This document shows, piece by piece, positions 23,483 to 32,824 of a DNA stretch of 64,000 nt. This DNA is from Eisenbergiella tayi (GTDB lineage Bacteria > Bacillota > Clostridia > Lachnospirales > Lachnospiraceae), in the NCBI RefSeq assembly GCF_001881565.1, contig NZ_MPDJ01000001.1:1112829-1176828 (forward strand), read 5' to 3'. A program made the translations under genes and the position numbers. Below the pieces are notes generated by a model. It had not been told where the DNA came from, did no database searches, and was given only the letters and a program-made list of their open reading frames with translations. The stretch's first letter is position 1. Each line of letters begins with the position of its first letter.

Positions 23483-26296
23483 TCACTGCAAATAGGTCTG
23501 AAGATACTCTTCGCGTACATCCTCCGGCATAAGACTGCCTCCCGTGGCCCATACGATATGCGTGGCACGGGCACTTTTTTCCAGCAGCCCCTGCTCCCTG
23601 CAATAGGCAGTCCCCTTTTTCCCCGCCAATGCTCTCAGGCCACCGAAGGCGGCACAGGCGGAAGGTTCCATCACAATCCCCTCCGTTTCCTTCAGACGGC
23701 GCATCCAGTCCAACAAAAAGGAATCCTTTACCGTATAAATACCGTCCAGGAGCGGCTTCATATTCCCGGCCGCCAGCCCCGAGGGCCTGCCTACCGCAAG
23801 ACCGTCGGCAATAGTCCTTCCTGTAAGGCCAAAATCCTGTACGCTGATTCTCTCACCCTCTCCGGCCGCCATGCCGAGAAGCATGCATGGGCACTGTACC
23901 GGTTCCGCAAAAAAGCAGTGAACGGCATCCCTGAATACATATTTCAGGCCCAGCGTAATTCCTCCGGGCGCGCCTCCCACTCCGCAGGGAAGATACACGA
24001 ACAACGGATGATCGCAATCAACAGGGATGCCTTTTTCTTCCAGCTGCTTCCGAAGATGCAGCGCTGCCACCGCATATCCCAGGAAAAGCTGGGAGGAATG
24101 CTCGTCATCCACAAAATAGCTGGTTTCCTCTTTATCGGAAAGCGCCCTTCCTTCAGCGACTGCCTCTCCATAGTCTCCTTCATACTCTTTGACAATGACT
24201 CCTTTGCTTCTGAGCAGATCCTTTTTCCATTGCCTGGCATCGGCGGACATATGCACCACGGCGCGGTAACCGATTGCCGCACTCATGATTCCGATGCTCA
24301 ATCCCAGATTTCCGGTGGAACCCACCTGTATAGTATAGCCGGAAAAGAACTCCCTGTATTCCTTCAAACGGGAATAATCATCGGTTTCCTTCAGGATCCC
24401 CGCCCGAAAAGCCAGTTCTTCCGTTACCTTGAGAACCTCATAAATACCGCCTCTGGCTTTTACGGATCCCGCCACAGCCAATTCACTGTCCAGCTTAATC
24501 AGCACACGGCCCTTTTGTATCCCGTCCTGTCCTGTCATTCCCCAATCCTTCCACAGGGAGTCCGCCATAGCGGGAATGTCCTGCAGAGGGGACTCTATGA
24601 TTCCTGCGCTTTCTTCCAGTTCAGGAAAGCACGAGGCCAGGAAGGGCGCAAACCGGCGGATGCGCCGCTGTGCATCCAGAATATCCTCCATGGTAAAGGA
24701 AAGCTCCTTCTCCGCCTGGTCAAAGGGCAGCCGATCCGGATTAAGCCAAAAGGTTTCTTTTGCTGCCGCCGCTTCCTCCACCTCCGGAATTGCCAGATAT
24801 CTGTCCCACCTGTTTGCAAGCTGGTAAACCGATTCCGGGAACCGGTCAGACGCTTCCGCTTCCGTCAGCGGTTCGGTGTGGATCGGCATCTCCCAAACCA
24901 TTTTTTCACTGCTTTCACAAAGAGGCTTCCATACCGGGATTCCTTCCCAGTTAGGATCTCCTGTTTCAAAAAAACGGACATAGGTTTCATAAATAACCCC
25001 CGCCATTCTTCTTCGCTCTTCAAGGGGGATTCCCGGAAAAAGCCGCTCCTCCTTCCAGGCCCCGTCAAAGGCAGCCGCCTGATCCAGCACATGGGCGGCC
25101 GTCCCGAAATCCATGCTGTAATACCATACCCTGCTTCCGTTCCTACTCATTATCCGGGCCAGACGGCTGCTGTATGTACGGTACATATAATCAGAAAGAA
25201 GCTGCTCCCATTTTTCCCCTTTTTGCGTCTCCGTCAGATTTTCTCCCCTGCTTTCCCATTCCTTCTCATAATCCGCAAATTCTTCCCGGACAATTCCCGC
25301 GTTTCTTCCAAATAAGGCTCCGGAAACCGCCGGTGCATGGGAAACGAAATCAGGATCCTCCAGCCGACGGAAAATCATTTCATGCCTGCAGCAGCCTACG
25401 ATGGCGTTACCCGACCAACAGGAAGGGCCCTTCAGGATTTCTTCCCAGTCATAAGGGATAACAATCCCGTCTGCCACCGGACCGAACATGCAGGTATTTC
25501 CCGGGTTATCCACAAGCCTCTCCTGAATTTTGAGCAGATTATCCACATCCAGGCCAAGGATATCCTCCGGTTTTTCCATACCGGCCAGCTCAAAGAAAAT
25601 ATCCGCCACTGCCGCCGCTGTATTCTCATCCCGGATACATTGATAAGCTCCGCTTGCCATCATAACCTGACTGCAGAGGGCTTTCATCTCCGGCCTCAGC
25701 AAAAGCGCGCCGAGGGACTTCGCTCCGGCGGATTCCCCGAAAACGGTGATCCGGGAGATATCCCCTCCGAAGGCTTCAATATTTTCCCGGATCCATCCCA
25801 ACGCGGCCAATTGATCCAGCGTACCGTTATTACCTGTATGCCGGTACCTTTCCCCCAGGGCTTTTCCCAGATACAGGTATCCAAGCACACCCAGCCGGTA
25901 ATTTACTGACACATAAATAAACCGGTGATCCCTTATCATCCCGGGGCCGCTGCGATCCCGGCTGCTTCCATTCTGGAAAGCGCCTCCGTGGATATACACC
26001 GCCACCGGCAATTTCTTTTTTTCCTCTTTTTCCGGAGCTTCTCCAGGGACATAAATATCCAGGCTCAGACAGCTCTCCCCATATTCTTGCGAATACGTCA
26101 GCCGGTCATTTTCCGCAGACGGCGGACAGGATTGAATCGCTTTTCTTCCAAACCGGGAAGCCTTGTACACTCCCTCCCATTGATATTTTTCCGGAGGCAT
26201 AAAACGCTTTGCCACCGCATAGGGAATCCCCTGAAAATGATATATTCCATCCTTCCAGTAACCTTCTGCATAACCGCTTGTTGTCTTAACCTGCAT
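23483..26296 (-). CDS. Fusion protein: type-B carboxylesterase plus D-serine dehydratase
   Basis: One uninterrupted 937-codon gene joins two enzymes. Residues 1 to about 495 are a type-B carboxylesterase (PVAVYIHGGAFQNGS oxyanion region, catalytic Ser in FGESAGAKS near 188). Residues from about 505 align well with DsdA D-serine ammonia-lyase: ETFWLNPDRLPF, PLP Lys in AGSVKARGGIYE (about 611), VGSTGNLGLSIGIMSA, VHMSADARQWKK, LPCGVGGAPGG and HIVWATGGSLMPE. DsdA turns D-serine into pyruvate and ammonia. The fusion is unusual and I know of no described precedent. It lies 21 bases after the lpd stop, as last gene of the glycine cleavage operon. Confidence 0.88.
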   Translation of the reverse strand: MQVKTTSGYAEGYWKDGIYHFQGIPYAVAKRFMPPEKYQWEGVYKASRFGRKAIQSCPPSAENDRLTYSQEYGESCLSLDIYVPGEAPEKEEKKKLPVAVYIHGGAFQNGSSRDRSGPGMIRDHRFIYVSVNYRLGVLGYLYLGKALGERYRHTGNNGTLDQLAALGWIRENIEAFGGDISRITVFGESAGAKSLGALLLRPEMKALCSQVMMASGAYQCIRDENTAAAVADIFFELAGMEKPEDILGLDVDNLLKIQERLVDNPGNTCMFGPVADGIVIPYDWEEILKGPSCWSGNAIVGCCRHEMIFRRLEDPDFVSHAPAVSGALFGRNAGIVREEFADYEKEWESRGENLTETQKGEKWEQLLSDYMYRTYSSRLARIMSRNGSRVWYYSMDFGTAAHVLDQAAAFDGAWKEERLFPGIPLEERRRMAGVIYETYVRFFETGDPNWEGIPVWKPLCESSEKMVWEMPIHTEPLTEAEASDRFPESVYQLANRWDRYLAIPEVEEAAAAKETFWLNPDRLPFDQAEKELSFTMEDILDAQRRIRRFAPFLASCFPELEESAGIIESPLQDIPAMADSLWKDWGMTGQDGIQKGRVLIKLDSELAVAGSVKARGGIYEVLKVTEELAFRAGILKETDDYSRLKEYREFFSGYTIQVGSTGNLGLSIGIMSAAIGYRAVVHMSADARQWKKDLLRSKGVIVKEYEGDYGEAVAEGRALSDKEETSYFVDDEHSSQLFLGYAVAALHLRKQLEEKGIPVDCDHPLFVYLPCGVGGAPGGITLGLKYVFRDAVHCFFAEPVQCPCMLLGMAAGEGERISVQDFGLTGRTIADGLAVGRPSGLAAGNMKPLLDGIYTVKDSFLLDWMRRLKETEGIVMEPSACAAFGGLRALAGKKGTAYCREQGLLEKSARATHIVWATGGSLMPEDVREEYLQTYLQ

Positions 26297-26317
26297 TTTT
26301 TCCTTTTTCCTTCCTGC

Positions 26318-27733
26318 TTATTCCATCCTGCGGCACAGCTCCTGCGCCGCCTCGCCTATTCCTTCCCCAAAGGTGGGGTGAGGCAGGATTGTCGCCGCCA
26401 GCTCCTGCACAGTCCTGTGGGTGGCTATGGCGAGCGCAGGCGCGCCAATCATATCCGTCGCCCTGGCGCACATAAGCTGCGCGCCCAGAAGCCTGCCGGT
26501 TCCTTCCTCCGCCACCAGCTTGATAAATCCTCTTTCCTGCCCCGATAACAGGGATTTTCCATTGAGAGACATAATATATTTACCCGTTTTCACGGGAATG
26601 CCTGCTGCCTTCGCTTCATCTGCGGTGATTCCCGCACAGGCGATTTCCGGATCCGTATAAACACAGGAAGGGATGATCTGCAGGTTCCGGGAAGGACAGC
26701 GTCCTTCCATATGGTCCAGCGCCAGCAGTCCCTGCGCCGTAGCCGCATGGGCGAGCTGTATACCGCCTGTCACATCTCCTGCCGCATAAATTCCGGGAAT
26801 CCGTGTCTGATAATTTTCATCTGCCGGGATTTTTCCTTTTTCCACACCGGCCCTGATTGCCATTTCCGGCGAAAACACGCCTTCCCCACAGGCTCTTCTC
26901 CCCACAGCTACCAGCAGCCCGTCCGCAGAGATCCATGATTCCTGTTCCGTTTTTTCCGGATCCGATCCTTCTTTATAATAACACAGCCAGCCGCCCTGTT
27001 CCATTTTTTCCACTCGGGTTACCGCCGCTTTTGTATGGACATCCACCCCTCTTTTTTTCAGAATCATTTTCAGGTTCTGGGAAATCTCCTTATCCATGCC
27101 GGGAAGGATTCTGTCCATAGCCTCCAGGACAGTGACCTTTTTGCCCATATCACTGTAAAATTGGGCGAACTCCATTCCAATCACTCCGCCGCCAATAATA
27201 ATCAGATGATCATAGAGGCGTTCCCCGGAAAGAATACTAGTGCTGTTTTCTACTCCCGGAGAGGAAATACCGGGAATCGGAAGCATGGCAGGCTCGGAGC
27301 CTGCCGCAATCAGAATATGACGGGCTGTAAGACGGCTGGTCTGTCCGTCCGCTTCCGATGTGACCATTACGCAGTTTTCTTCTGTTATCACGGCTTTTCC
27401 CTGATACAGAGCGATTTTATTTTTCTTAAACTGCAGGGCGATTCCCTCCTGCAGCGTTTGAATCACTTCCTTCTGACGCTTATGAAGGGCGGCTCCGTCT
27501 AACTGCACATCTGTCACCCGGATTCCTTCTCCTGATGCTTCCCTCATTTTCCGGTACAGACCGGAGGAATGAAGAAGCGTTTTTACCGGAATACAGCCAT
27601 TGTTTAAACAGGTACCGCCAAGCCTGCCTTTTTCCACCACAGCTACCTTTTTACCATCCTGCGCAGCCCGGATGGCCGCCGGATAGCCTCCCGGCCCAGC
27701 CCCTATTACGATGAGATCATATTGCATTTCCAT
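26318..27733 (-). CDS. lpdA: Dihydrolipoyl dehydrogenase (glycine cleavage L protein)
   Basis: A 471-residue flavoprotein disulfide reductase that reoxidises the lipoamide arm of GcvH with NAD+. It has the FAD dinucleotide fold YDLIVIGAGPGGYPAAIRAA and redox-active disulfide GGTCLNNGCIPVKTL. The NAD fold is IIIGGGVIGMEFAQFYSDMG, then GIYAAGDVTG, and the C-terminal catalytic HPTFGEGIGEA provides the His-Glu pair. GGGAGGG precedes the ATG. Its position in the gcv operon shows a dedicated role in glycine cleavage. Confidence 0.94.
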   Translation of the reverse strand: MEMQYDLIVIGAGPGGYPAAIRAAQDGKKVAVVEKGRLGGTCLNNGCIPVKTLLHSSGLYRKMREASGEGIRVTDVQLDGAALHKRQKEVIQTLQEGIALQFKKNKIALYQGKAVITEENCVMVTSEADGQTSRLTARHILIAAGSEPAMLPIPGISSPGVENSTSILSGERLYDHLIIIGGGVIGMEFAQFYSDMGKKVTVLEAMDRILPGMDKEISQNLKMILKKRGVDVHTKAAVTRVEKMEQGGWLCYYKEGSDPEKTEQESWISADGLLVAVGRRACGEGVFSPEMAIRAGVEKGKIPADENYQTRIPGIYAAGDVTGGIQLAHAATAQGLLALDHMEGRCPSRNLQIIPSCVYTDPEIACAGITADEAKAAGIPVKTGKYIMSLNGKSLLSGQERGFIKLVAEEGTGRLLGAQLMCARATDMIGAPALAIATHRTVQELAATILPHPTFGEGIGEAAQELCRRME

Positions 27734-27776
27734 ACTAACCCTCCCGCCCGTTTTTTAACGGGCCTCTGCCGAATCC

Positions 27777-28772
27777 TTAAAAAAAGCTTTCCATCAGGCC
27801 GCATATATCTTTTTTCATCAGGGCCTGCATCTTATTGTCTGTCGGGATTCCGTCTATGGCATCCAGAACAGCCTTTTTCTGAAACACCTGGCCTGAAAGA
27901 CATTTTTCCGCACGCTCCGTAAGTTCCACATCAAGGGCATCGGTAAAAAGACGCGTCTCCTGTATCCTTCCTCCGTCCACTCTGAGCTGAATCCGCATCT
28001 CTCCCCAGGAAAAACGTTCTTCCGTTTCTTTACTGAAGGGAATCTGCCTGCCATATTTCCAGTCCCAGGAAGAAAACCGCTCCGCCAGTCTGCTGATTTC
28101 CTCTCCTGCCAGCCGTTCTCCCGGAAAATCCTCCACGGGGATCCCAAAACAAACGCCAAACGCTTCTTTCAGCTTTTCCGCCATACGTTCCCGGTTCAGC
28201 TCCGGCGCCCAATCGCACAGATTTCCCACTCTGCTTCGGATCGAGTCAACGCCCTTGGATTCCAGCTTTTTATCTGACACATGCAGATACTTTTCCATGA
28301 GCTCCCTGTCCGCATGCAACAGTATGGTTCCGTGATGATAGCAATAATCTCCCGTATGGAAATAGGCATTTCCCGAAAATTTGCAGCCATCCACCGTAAT
28401 GTCATTTCTGCCGCTTTTTTCCGCATGGATACCTAAGCTGTTGACAGCCCGGAGGATGACTTCCGTCTGCTTTTCCACGTTAAAGTTTTCTTTTCTGACC
28501 AAAAAGGTAAAATTCAAATTTCCCAAATCATGAAACACGGCCCCGCCTCCGGAAAGACGGCGGGCCAGATACCCGCCGTCCCCTTCCAGCTCCTCCGTTT
28601 GGCATTCCTTCCAGGCATTCTGGTTCCGTCCGATTACTACGGTACGCTCATTCTGCCACAAATACAGAATACACTCCTCCCTGCCCGTATGATACATCAG
28701 GTATTCTTCCAGGCCCATATTCAGATAGGGATTGAGGCTTCCGGATTCTATCGTATATAGCTTCTCTATCAT
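27777..28772 (-). CDS. lplA: Lipoate-protein ligase
   Basis: A 331-residue ligase that activates lipoate with ATP and attaches it to GcvH. The N-terminal catalytic domain has NPYLNMGLEEYLM, VVIGRNQNAWKECQ, LARRLSGGGAVFHDLGNLNF and GRNDITVDGCKFSGNAY. The C-terminal accessory domain follows (about 250-331). It sits between gcvPB and lpdA in the same operon, providing the lipoyl cofactor for GcvH by scavenging. Confidence 0.93.
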   Translation of the reverse strand: MIEKLYTIESGSLNPYLNMGLEEYLMYHTGREECILYLWQNERTVVIGRNQNAWKECQTEELEGDGGYLARRLSGGGAVFHDLGNLNFTFLVRKENFNVEKQTEVILRAVNSLGIHAEKSGRNDITVDGCKFSGNAYFHTGDYCYHHGTILLHADRELMEKYLHVSDKKLESKGVDSIRSRVGNLCDWAPELNRERMAEKLKEAFGVCFGIPVEDFPGERLAGEEISRLAERFSSWDWKYGRQIPFSKETEERFSWGEMRIQLRVDGGRIQETRLFTDALDVELTERAEKCLSGQVFQKKAVLDAIDGIPTDNKMQALMKKDICGLMESFF

Positions 28773-28786
28773 TTTTCTTCCGCCCT

Positions 28787-30217
28787 TTATCTGGTAAATT
28801 CATAATGCAGCCTGGGATTCCTCGCCGCCCCCACCTCATCCAGACGGGTTATCGGCGTCGTATGCGGCGCGGTCCGGATCCACTCCGGATCCTCCTGCGC
28901 CTTCCGGTGGATTTCCAGAAATGCCTCCGCCAGTTCATCCAGGTTTTCCATGGATTCCGTCTCCGTAGGCTCTATCATTAACGCTTCATGGACAATGAGC
29001 GGGAAATACATGGTGGGCGGATGGATTCCATAATCAAGAAGCGCCTTTGCCACATCCACCGCGGTAATTCCCATTGTCTCCTTTTCCGGCTGCAGAGTCA
29101 TGACAAACTCATGCATACAGGTTTCCTCATATGCCATTTTGTAGGCCTCAGACAGCCTGACACGCACATAGTTGGCATTCAGCACCGCCATATGGGCGGC
29201 CTGCACAATTCCCTCCGGCCCCAATGTCAGGCAGTAACAGAGCGCCCTCACAACCACCAGGAAATTCCCGTAAAAAGCCCTCACCATGCCGATGGAACCG
29301 GGATATTCGCGCAAATAAAAGCCCTGTTCTCCCTCATCGGCCTCTCTTCCGGGCAGGAACTGCTTCAGAAATTCCTTACAGCCCACAGGCCCGCTTCCCG
29401 GCCCGCCTCCTCCATGAGGTGTGGAAAAGGTCTTATGCAGGTTCAGGTGCACCACGTCAAAACCCATGTCTCCCGGCCTTACCACTCCCATAACCGCGTT
29501 CAGGTTTGCGCCGTCATAATAGCACAATCCGCCCGCTTCATGGACAATACGGGTGATTTCCAGAATATTTTTGTCAAACAGTCCTACCGTATTGGGATTG
29601 GTGAGCATCAGGCCCGCCGTATCCTCTCCCGCCGCCTCCGCAAGCTTCTCCAAATCCACACAGCCCTCCGGCGTGGAAGGGATATTCACCACCTGGTAGC
29701 CCGCCATGACCGCACTGGCAGGATTGGTTCCATGAGCGGAATCCGGAACGATGATTTTGGTCCGTCTGCTGTCTCCCCGGCTTTCATGAAAGGCCCGTAT
29801 GAGAAGCAGCCCGGTAAATTCCCCATGAGCGCCTGCCGCAGGCTGGAAGGTCATGGCATCCATTCCCGTGATCTCGCAGAATATCTTCTCCGCATCATGC
29901 AGTACATGCAGACATCCCTGCACCGTCTCCTCCGGCTGCAGCGGATGGACACGGGTAAAGCCGGGCAGGGAAGCCGCTTCATCATTCACCTTGGGATTAT
30001 ATTTCATGGTACAGGAGCCCAGCGGATATGCGCCGTCATTTACCCCATGGGTAGCATTTGCCAGCTGCGTATAATGCCTGCTGATATCGTTTTCCGACAC
30101 CTGGGGAAGCCGCAGCGGGCTCTTTCTTTCCATGGACGGCATCACAACAGGTACGTCACACTCGGGAAGCAGGCTGCAGCCTCTTCCTTCCACACTTCGT
30201 TCAAAAATCAGCTTCAT
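28787..30217 (-). CDS. gcvPB: Glycine dehydrogenase (decarboxylating) subunit 2
   Basis: A 476-residue PLP-dependent P-protein half. The PLP Lys is in HLNLHKTFSTPHGGGGPG, and the core includes FQPAAGAHGEFTG and PDSAHGTNPASAVMAGY. With GcvPA it decarboxylates glycine and passes the aminomethyl group to lipoyl-GcvH. The start overlaps the gcvPA stop by 4 bases (ATGA), as expected for a stoichiometric complex. A split P-protein is typical of Firmicutes and archaea. Confidence 0.96.
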   Translation of the reverse strand: MKLIFERSVEGRGCSLLPECDVPVVMPSMERKSPLRLPQVSENDISRHYTQLANATHGVNDGAYPLGSCTMKYNPKVNDEAASLPGFTRVHPLQPEETVQGCLHVLHDAEKIFCEITGMDAMTFQPAAGAHGEFTGLLLIRAFHESRGDSRRTKIIVPDSAHGTNPASAVMAGYQVVNIPSTPEGCVDLEKLAEAAGEDTAGLMLTNPNTVGLFDKNILEITRIVHEAGGLCYYDGANLNAVMGVVRPGDMGFDVVHLNLHKTFSTPHGGGGPGSGPVGCKEFLKQFLPGREADEGEQGFYLREYPGSIGMVRAFYGNFLVVVRALCYCLTLGPEGIVQAAHMAVLNANYVRVRLSEAYKMAYEETCMHEFVMTLQPEKETMGITAVDVAKALLDYGIHPPTMYFPLIVHEALMIEPTETESMENLDELAEAFLEIHRKAQEDPEWIRTAPHTTPITRLDEVGAARNPRLHYEFTR

Positions 30218-31533
30218 CTGTTTCCCACCTCCCTTATCAGGCTTACCAGCTCATCCATTTCCTCTTTCGTATTCTTTTCCGTCGTGCACCAGAGAAGCCT
30301 GCCATCCGGCAAAGGAAGTCCTCCTAAATAGCCTTTCTCTTCCAAAGCCTTAAGTATCTTTTCCGCACCCTGTGGGGCATCCGTGACAAATTCATGGAAG
30401 AACTCCCCTTCATATGCCGGAGGAAGCCCTGCTTTTTCCAGCTCCTTCTGTAAATAATGAGCCTTGGAGGTACTCAGTACCGCCGCCTTCCGCAGGCCTT
30501 CCGGGCCCATGGCGGACAGATATACTGAGGCTGTCAGCGCACAAAGCGCTTCATTGGAACAGATATTGCTGCCCGCTTTTTCCCTCCTTATATGCTGCTC
30601 TCTTGCCTGAAGGGTCAGCACGAAGCCCCTCTTTCCTTCCGTATCCACCGTTTCCCCCACAATTCTTCCGGGCAGCTTGCGCATCATTTCCCTGGTGGCC
30701 GCCATAAATCCCAGATAAGGCCCTCCGAAAGCCAGAGGCATTCCCAAAGACTGCCCCTCTCCCACAGCGATATCCGCGCCGCATTCCCCCGGCGTTTTCA
30801 CGATAGCCAGTGCAATAGGATTACAGCCCATAATGAACTTTCCGCCTTTTTCATGTACGAGCTCACCCAGCGCCTCTCCATCTTCGATAATCCCATAATA
30901 ATTGGGCTGCTGCACATAAAAACAGGCCGCCGTCTCATCCAGCATTTCCTTAAGTGCCTCTGAATCCGTGCTTCCGTTTCGGGCAGGAACCATTTCCACC
31001 GTAGCCTGACGCCCGTGACAATAGGTTTTCATCACCTCAACTACCTGGGGATTGGTGGTTTCCGACACCAGCACCCGGGTACGTTTCCTGTCCCTGCACA
31101 TGAAAACACTCTCCGCCGCAGCGGCAGCCCCGTCATAAACCGAAGCATTGGCGGCATCCATGCCGGTAAGCTCACAAATCATAGTCTGATATTCAAAAAT
31201 AGACTGCAGGATCCCCTGGCTGATTTCCGCCTGATAGGGCGTATATGCGGTAATAAATTCTTCTTTGGAAACCACTTCCTTCACAATGGAAGGTATGTAA
31301 TGATCATAAGCGCCCGCTCCCCGGAAAATATGCCTGAAAATACGGTTTTCTCCCGCATAATCTTCCATTTTCCGGAGAACCTCCATTTCAGATAATCCCT
31401 CCGGAATCCTGAGCTTTCCCTGCAGTCTTACCTGTGAAGGGATATGGGAAAACAACTCATCCGTAGATGAAAGCCCCATGGCTTCCAGCATTTTCTGTTT
31501 CTGCTCTTCTGTAGCCGGTATATAAGAACCCAT
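30214..31533 (-). CDS. gcvPA: Glycine dehydrogenase (decarboxylating) subunit 1
   Basis: A 439-residue subunit. Family blocks include GAGAYDHYIPSIVKEV, TPYQAEISQGILQSIFEYQT, DGAAAAAESVFMC and GEGQSLGMPLAFGGPYLG. It partners GcvPB to form the P-protein; PLP is bound by the other subunit. I start it at ATG 31533 because AGGAGAGAT lies upstream. The open frame extends to 31590 into the end of gcvH but has no ribosome site there. Confidence 0.95.
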   Translation of the reverse strand: MGSYIPATEEQKQKMLEAMGLSSTDELFSHIPSQVRLQGKLRIPEGLSEMEVLRKMEDYAGENRIFRHIFRGAGAYDHYIPSIVKEVVSKEEFITAYTPYQAEISQGILQSIFEYQTMICELTGMDAANASVYDGAAAAAESVFMCRDRKRTRVLVSETTNPQVVEVMKTYCHGRQATVEMVPARNGSTDSEALKEMLDETAACFYVQQPNYYGIIEDGEALGELVHEKGGKFIMGCNPIALAIVKTPGECGADIAVGEGQSLGMPLAFGGPYLGFMAATREMMRKLPGRIVGETVDTEGKRGFVLTLQAREQHIRREKAGSNICSNEALCALTASVYLSAMGPEGLRKAAVLSTSKAHYLQKELEKAGLPPAYEGEFFHEFVTDAPQGAEKILKALEEKGYLGGLPLPDGRLLWCTTEKNTKEEMDELVSLIREVGNR

Positions 31534-31558
31534 CTGCTTATCTCTCCTTCCCGGGGCT

Positions 31559-31942
31559 TTACTCTCCCAAGGATTCCACAAAAGCCTCATACTCGGCTGC
31601 GTCCATCAGTTCCTCCTGATCCGTGATATCCCTCACCTTTACCAGCCATGCTTCATTTGCCTCCGAATTAATGAGCTCCGGGCTGTCCAGAAGCTCTTCA
31701 TTAATTTCCTCCACAATCCCTGTAACCGGCGAGTAAACATCCGATACCGCTTTCACCGACTCCACATCTCCGAAAGGCTCTCCCGCAGTGACACTGTCCT
31801 CCGGTTCCGGCAGATTTACAAAAACCAGATCCCCCAATGCCTTCTGCGCATAATCCGTAAGCCCGATCCGGGCTGCGCCGTCCTCTTCGAACAATACCCA
31901 TTCATGTGATTTTGAATACCTGTAATTTTCCGGATAAATCAT
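31559..31942 (-). CDS. gcvH: Glycine cleavage system H protein
   Basis: A 127-residue lipoyl carrier. The lipoylation Lys is in [18 protein letters not shown], with the preceding [18 protein letters not shown] typical of the H-protein hammerhead fold. It shuttles the aminomethyl group between P, T and L proteins. The ribosome site AGGAGGAAAAAG is close to the ATG. It lies 26 bases before gcvPA. Confidence 0.96.
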   Translation of the reverse strand: MIYPENYRYSKSHEWVLFEEDGAARIGLTDYAQKALGDLVFVNLPEPEDSVTAGEPFGDVESVKAVSDVYSPVTGIVEEINEELLDSPELINSEANEAWLVKVRDITDQEELMDAAEYEAFVESLGE

Positions 31943-31988
31943 ATCTTTTTCCTCCTGTTATTTATTATTTTTCAATGAATACATCTAA

Positions 31989-32771
31989 TTACGGTTTTCT
32001 TGCCAGCTGCAGATCAATCGTATCATATATCGTAATTTTCCCGCCCAAACCATTAATCGCGTCTTTTATTTCAGAAAAAAATTTCATCCTCGTTTTTTCT
32101 TCAATCGCTATATGGTCAGAATATGTGCCCAGAAGAGTAATATATTCATCGGCGGTAAATGTCCTTGTCCTGTGATACAGCTTATAGAAAATATCTGTAA
32201 ATCCATATTTATATGCGATCTCTGCGCGCCTTTTTGCATCGGCGTCACTGTATTCTTCAGGTGCAGAAGAGTTCGGCATATAGACGGCATAGATTCTTTG
32301 TAACGCTTCATGGATATCTTCTCTGCCTTTGTCTTTATAAGGGTGATTGGCAAAACGGGCAAAAACCCCTCCGCTTTTCAGCATTTCGAATACCTTCCTA
32401 TATCCTGTTTCTTCCGGTATCCAGTGAAAGGCAGAAGCAGAATAGATGAAATCACAGGAATCTGGTTCGCATACATAGTCTTCAAATTTTAACGTTGCCA
32501 CAGAAAAACGAGGATACTCTTTAAATTTTTCACGGCATATCTCAGATAAGGCTTCCCCATATTCCACTGCGGTAAGCTTACACCCGGTTTTCACTACAGG
32601 CGGCGTGGCCTGCCCTCCGCCTATCCCGATTTCGACAACATTGCTCGATTCATCGACAGGAATATATTGAAAAATATCCCGATACAATTCCTCCACATAT
32701 CCCGGGCGCATTTTTTCATATACTTCAGCCGCCGTATCAAATGTCCATTCCAGCCCTTTTATAACTGCCAT
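31989..32771 (-). CDS. Class I SAM-dependent methyltransferase
   Basis: A 260-residue Rossmann-fold methyltransferase of the type-11 group. The SAM-binding motif I is NVVEIGIGGGQATPPV, with later motifs CDFIYSASAFHWIPEE and EMLKSGGVFARFAN. The N-terminus WTFDTAAEVYEKMRPGYVEEL is common in small-molecule methyltransferases. It is inserted between gcvT and gcvH in the riboswitch-controlled operon, which is not standard; its substrate is unknown. ATG 32771 follows AGGAGAG; a GTG codon precedes it. It is slightly more AT-rich than its neighbours, hinting at later acquisition. Confidence 0.85.
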   Translation of the reverse strand: MAVIKGLEWTFDTAAEVYEKMRPGYVEELYRDIFQYIPVDESSNVVEIGIGGGQATPPVVKTGCKLTAVEYGEALSEICREKFKEYPRFSVATLKFEDYVCEPDSCDFIYSASAFHWIPEETGYRKVFEMLKSGGVFARFANHPYKDKGREDIHEALQRIYAVYMPNSSAPEEYSDADAKRRAEIAYKYGFTDIFYKLYHRTRTFTADEYITLLGTYSDHIAIEEKTRMKFFSEIKDAINGLGGKITIYDTIDLQLARKP

Positions 32772-32824
32772 CACTCTCTCCTTTTCATGCTGCTGAAACC
32801 ATCTCAGGACTCTGTTTCCCTGCC

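Noticed and set aside
23558..25315. Plus-strand open frame of 585 codons
   Set aside because: Antisense to the esterase-DsdA fusion. The composition (many His, Arg, Pro) is typical of shadow frames.
28988..30331. Plus-strand open frame of 447 codons
   Set aside because: Antisense to gcvPB; no ribosome site or domain.
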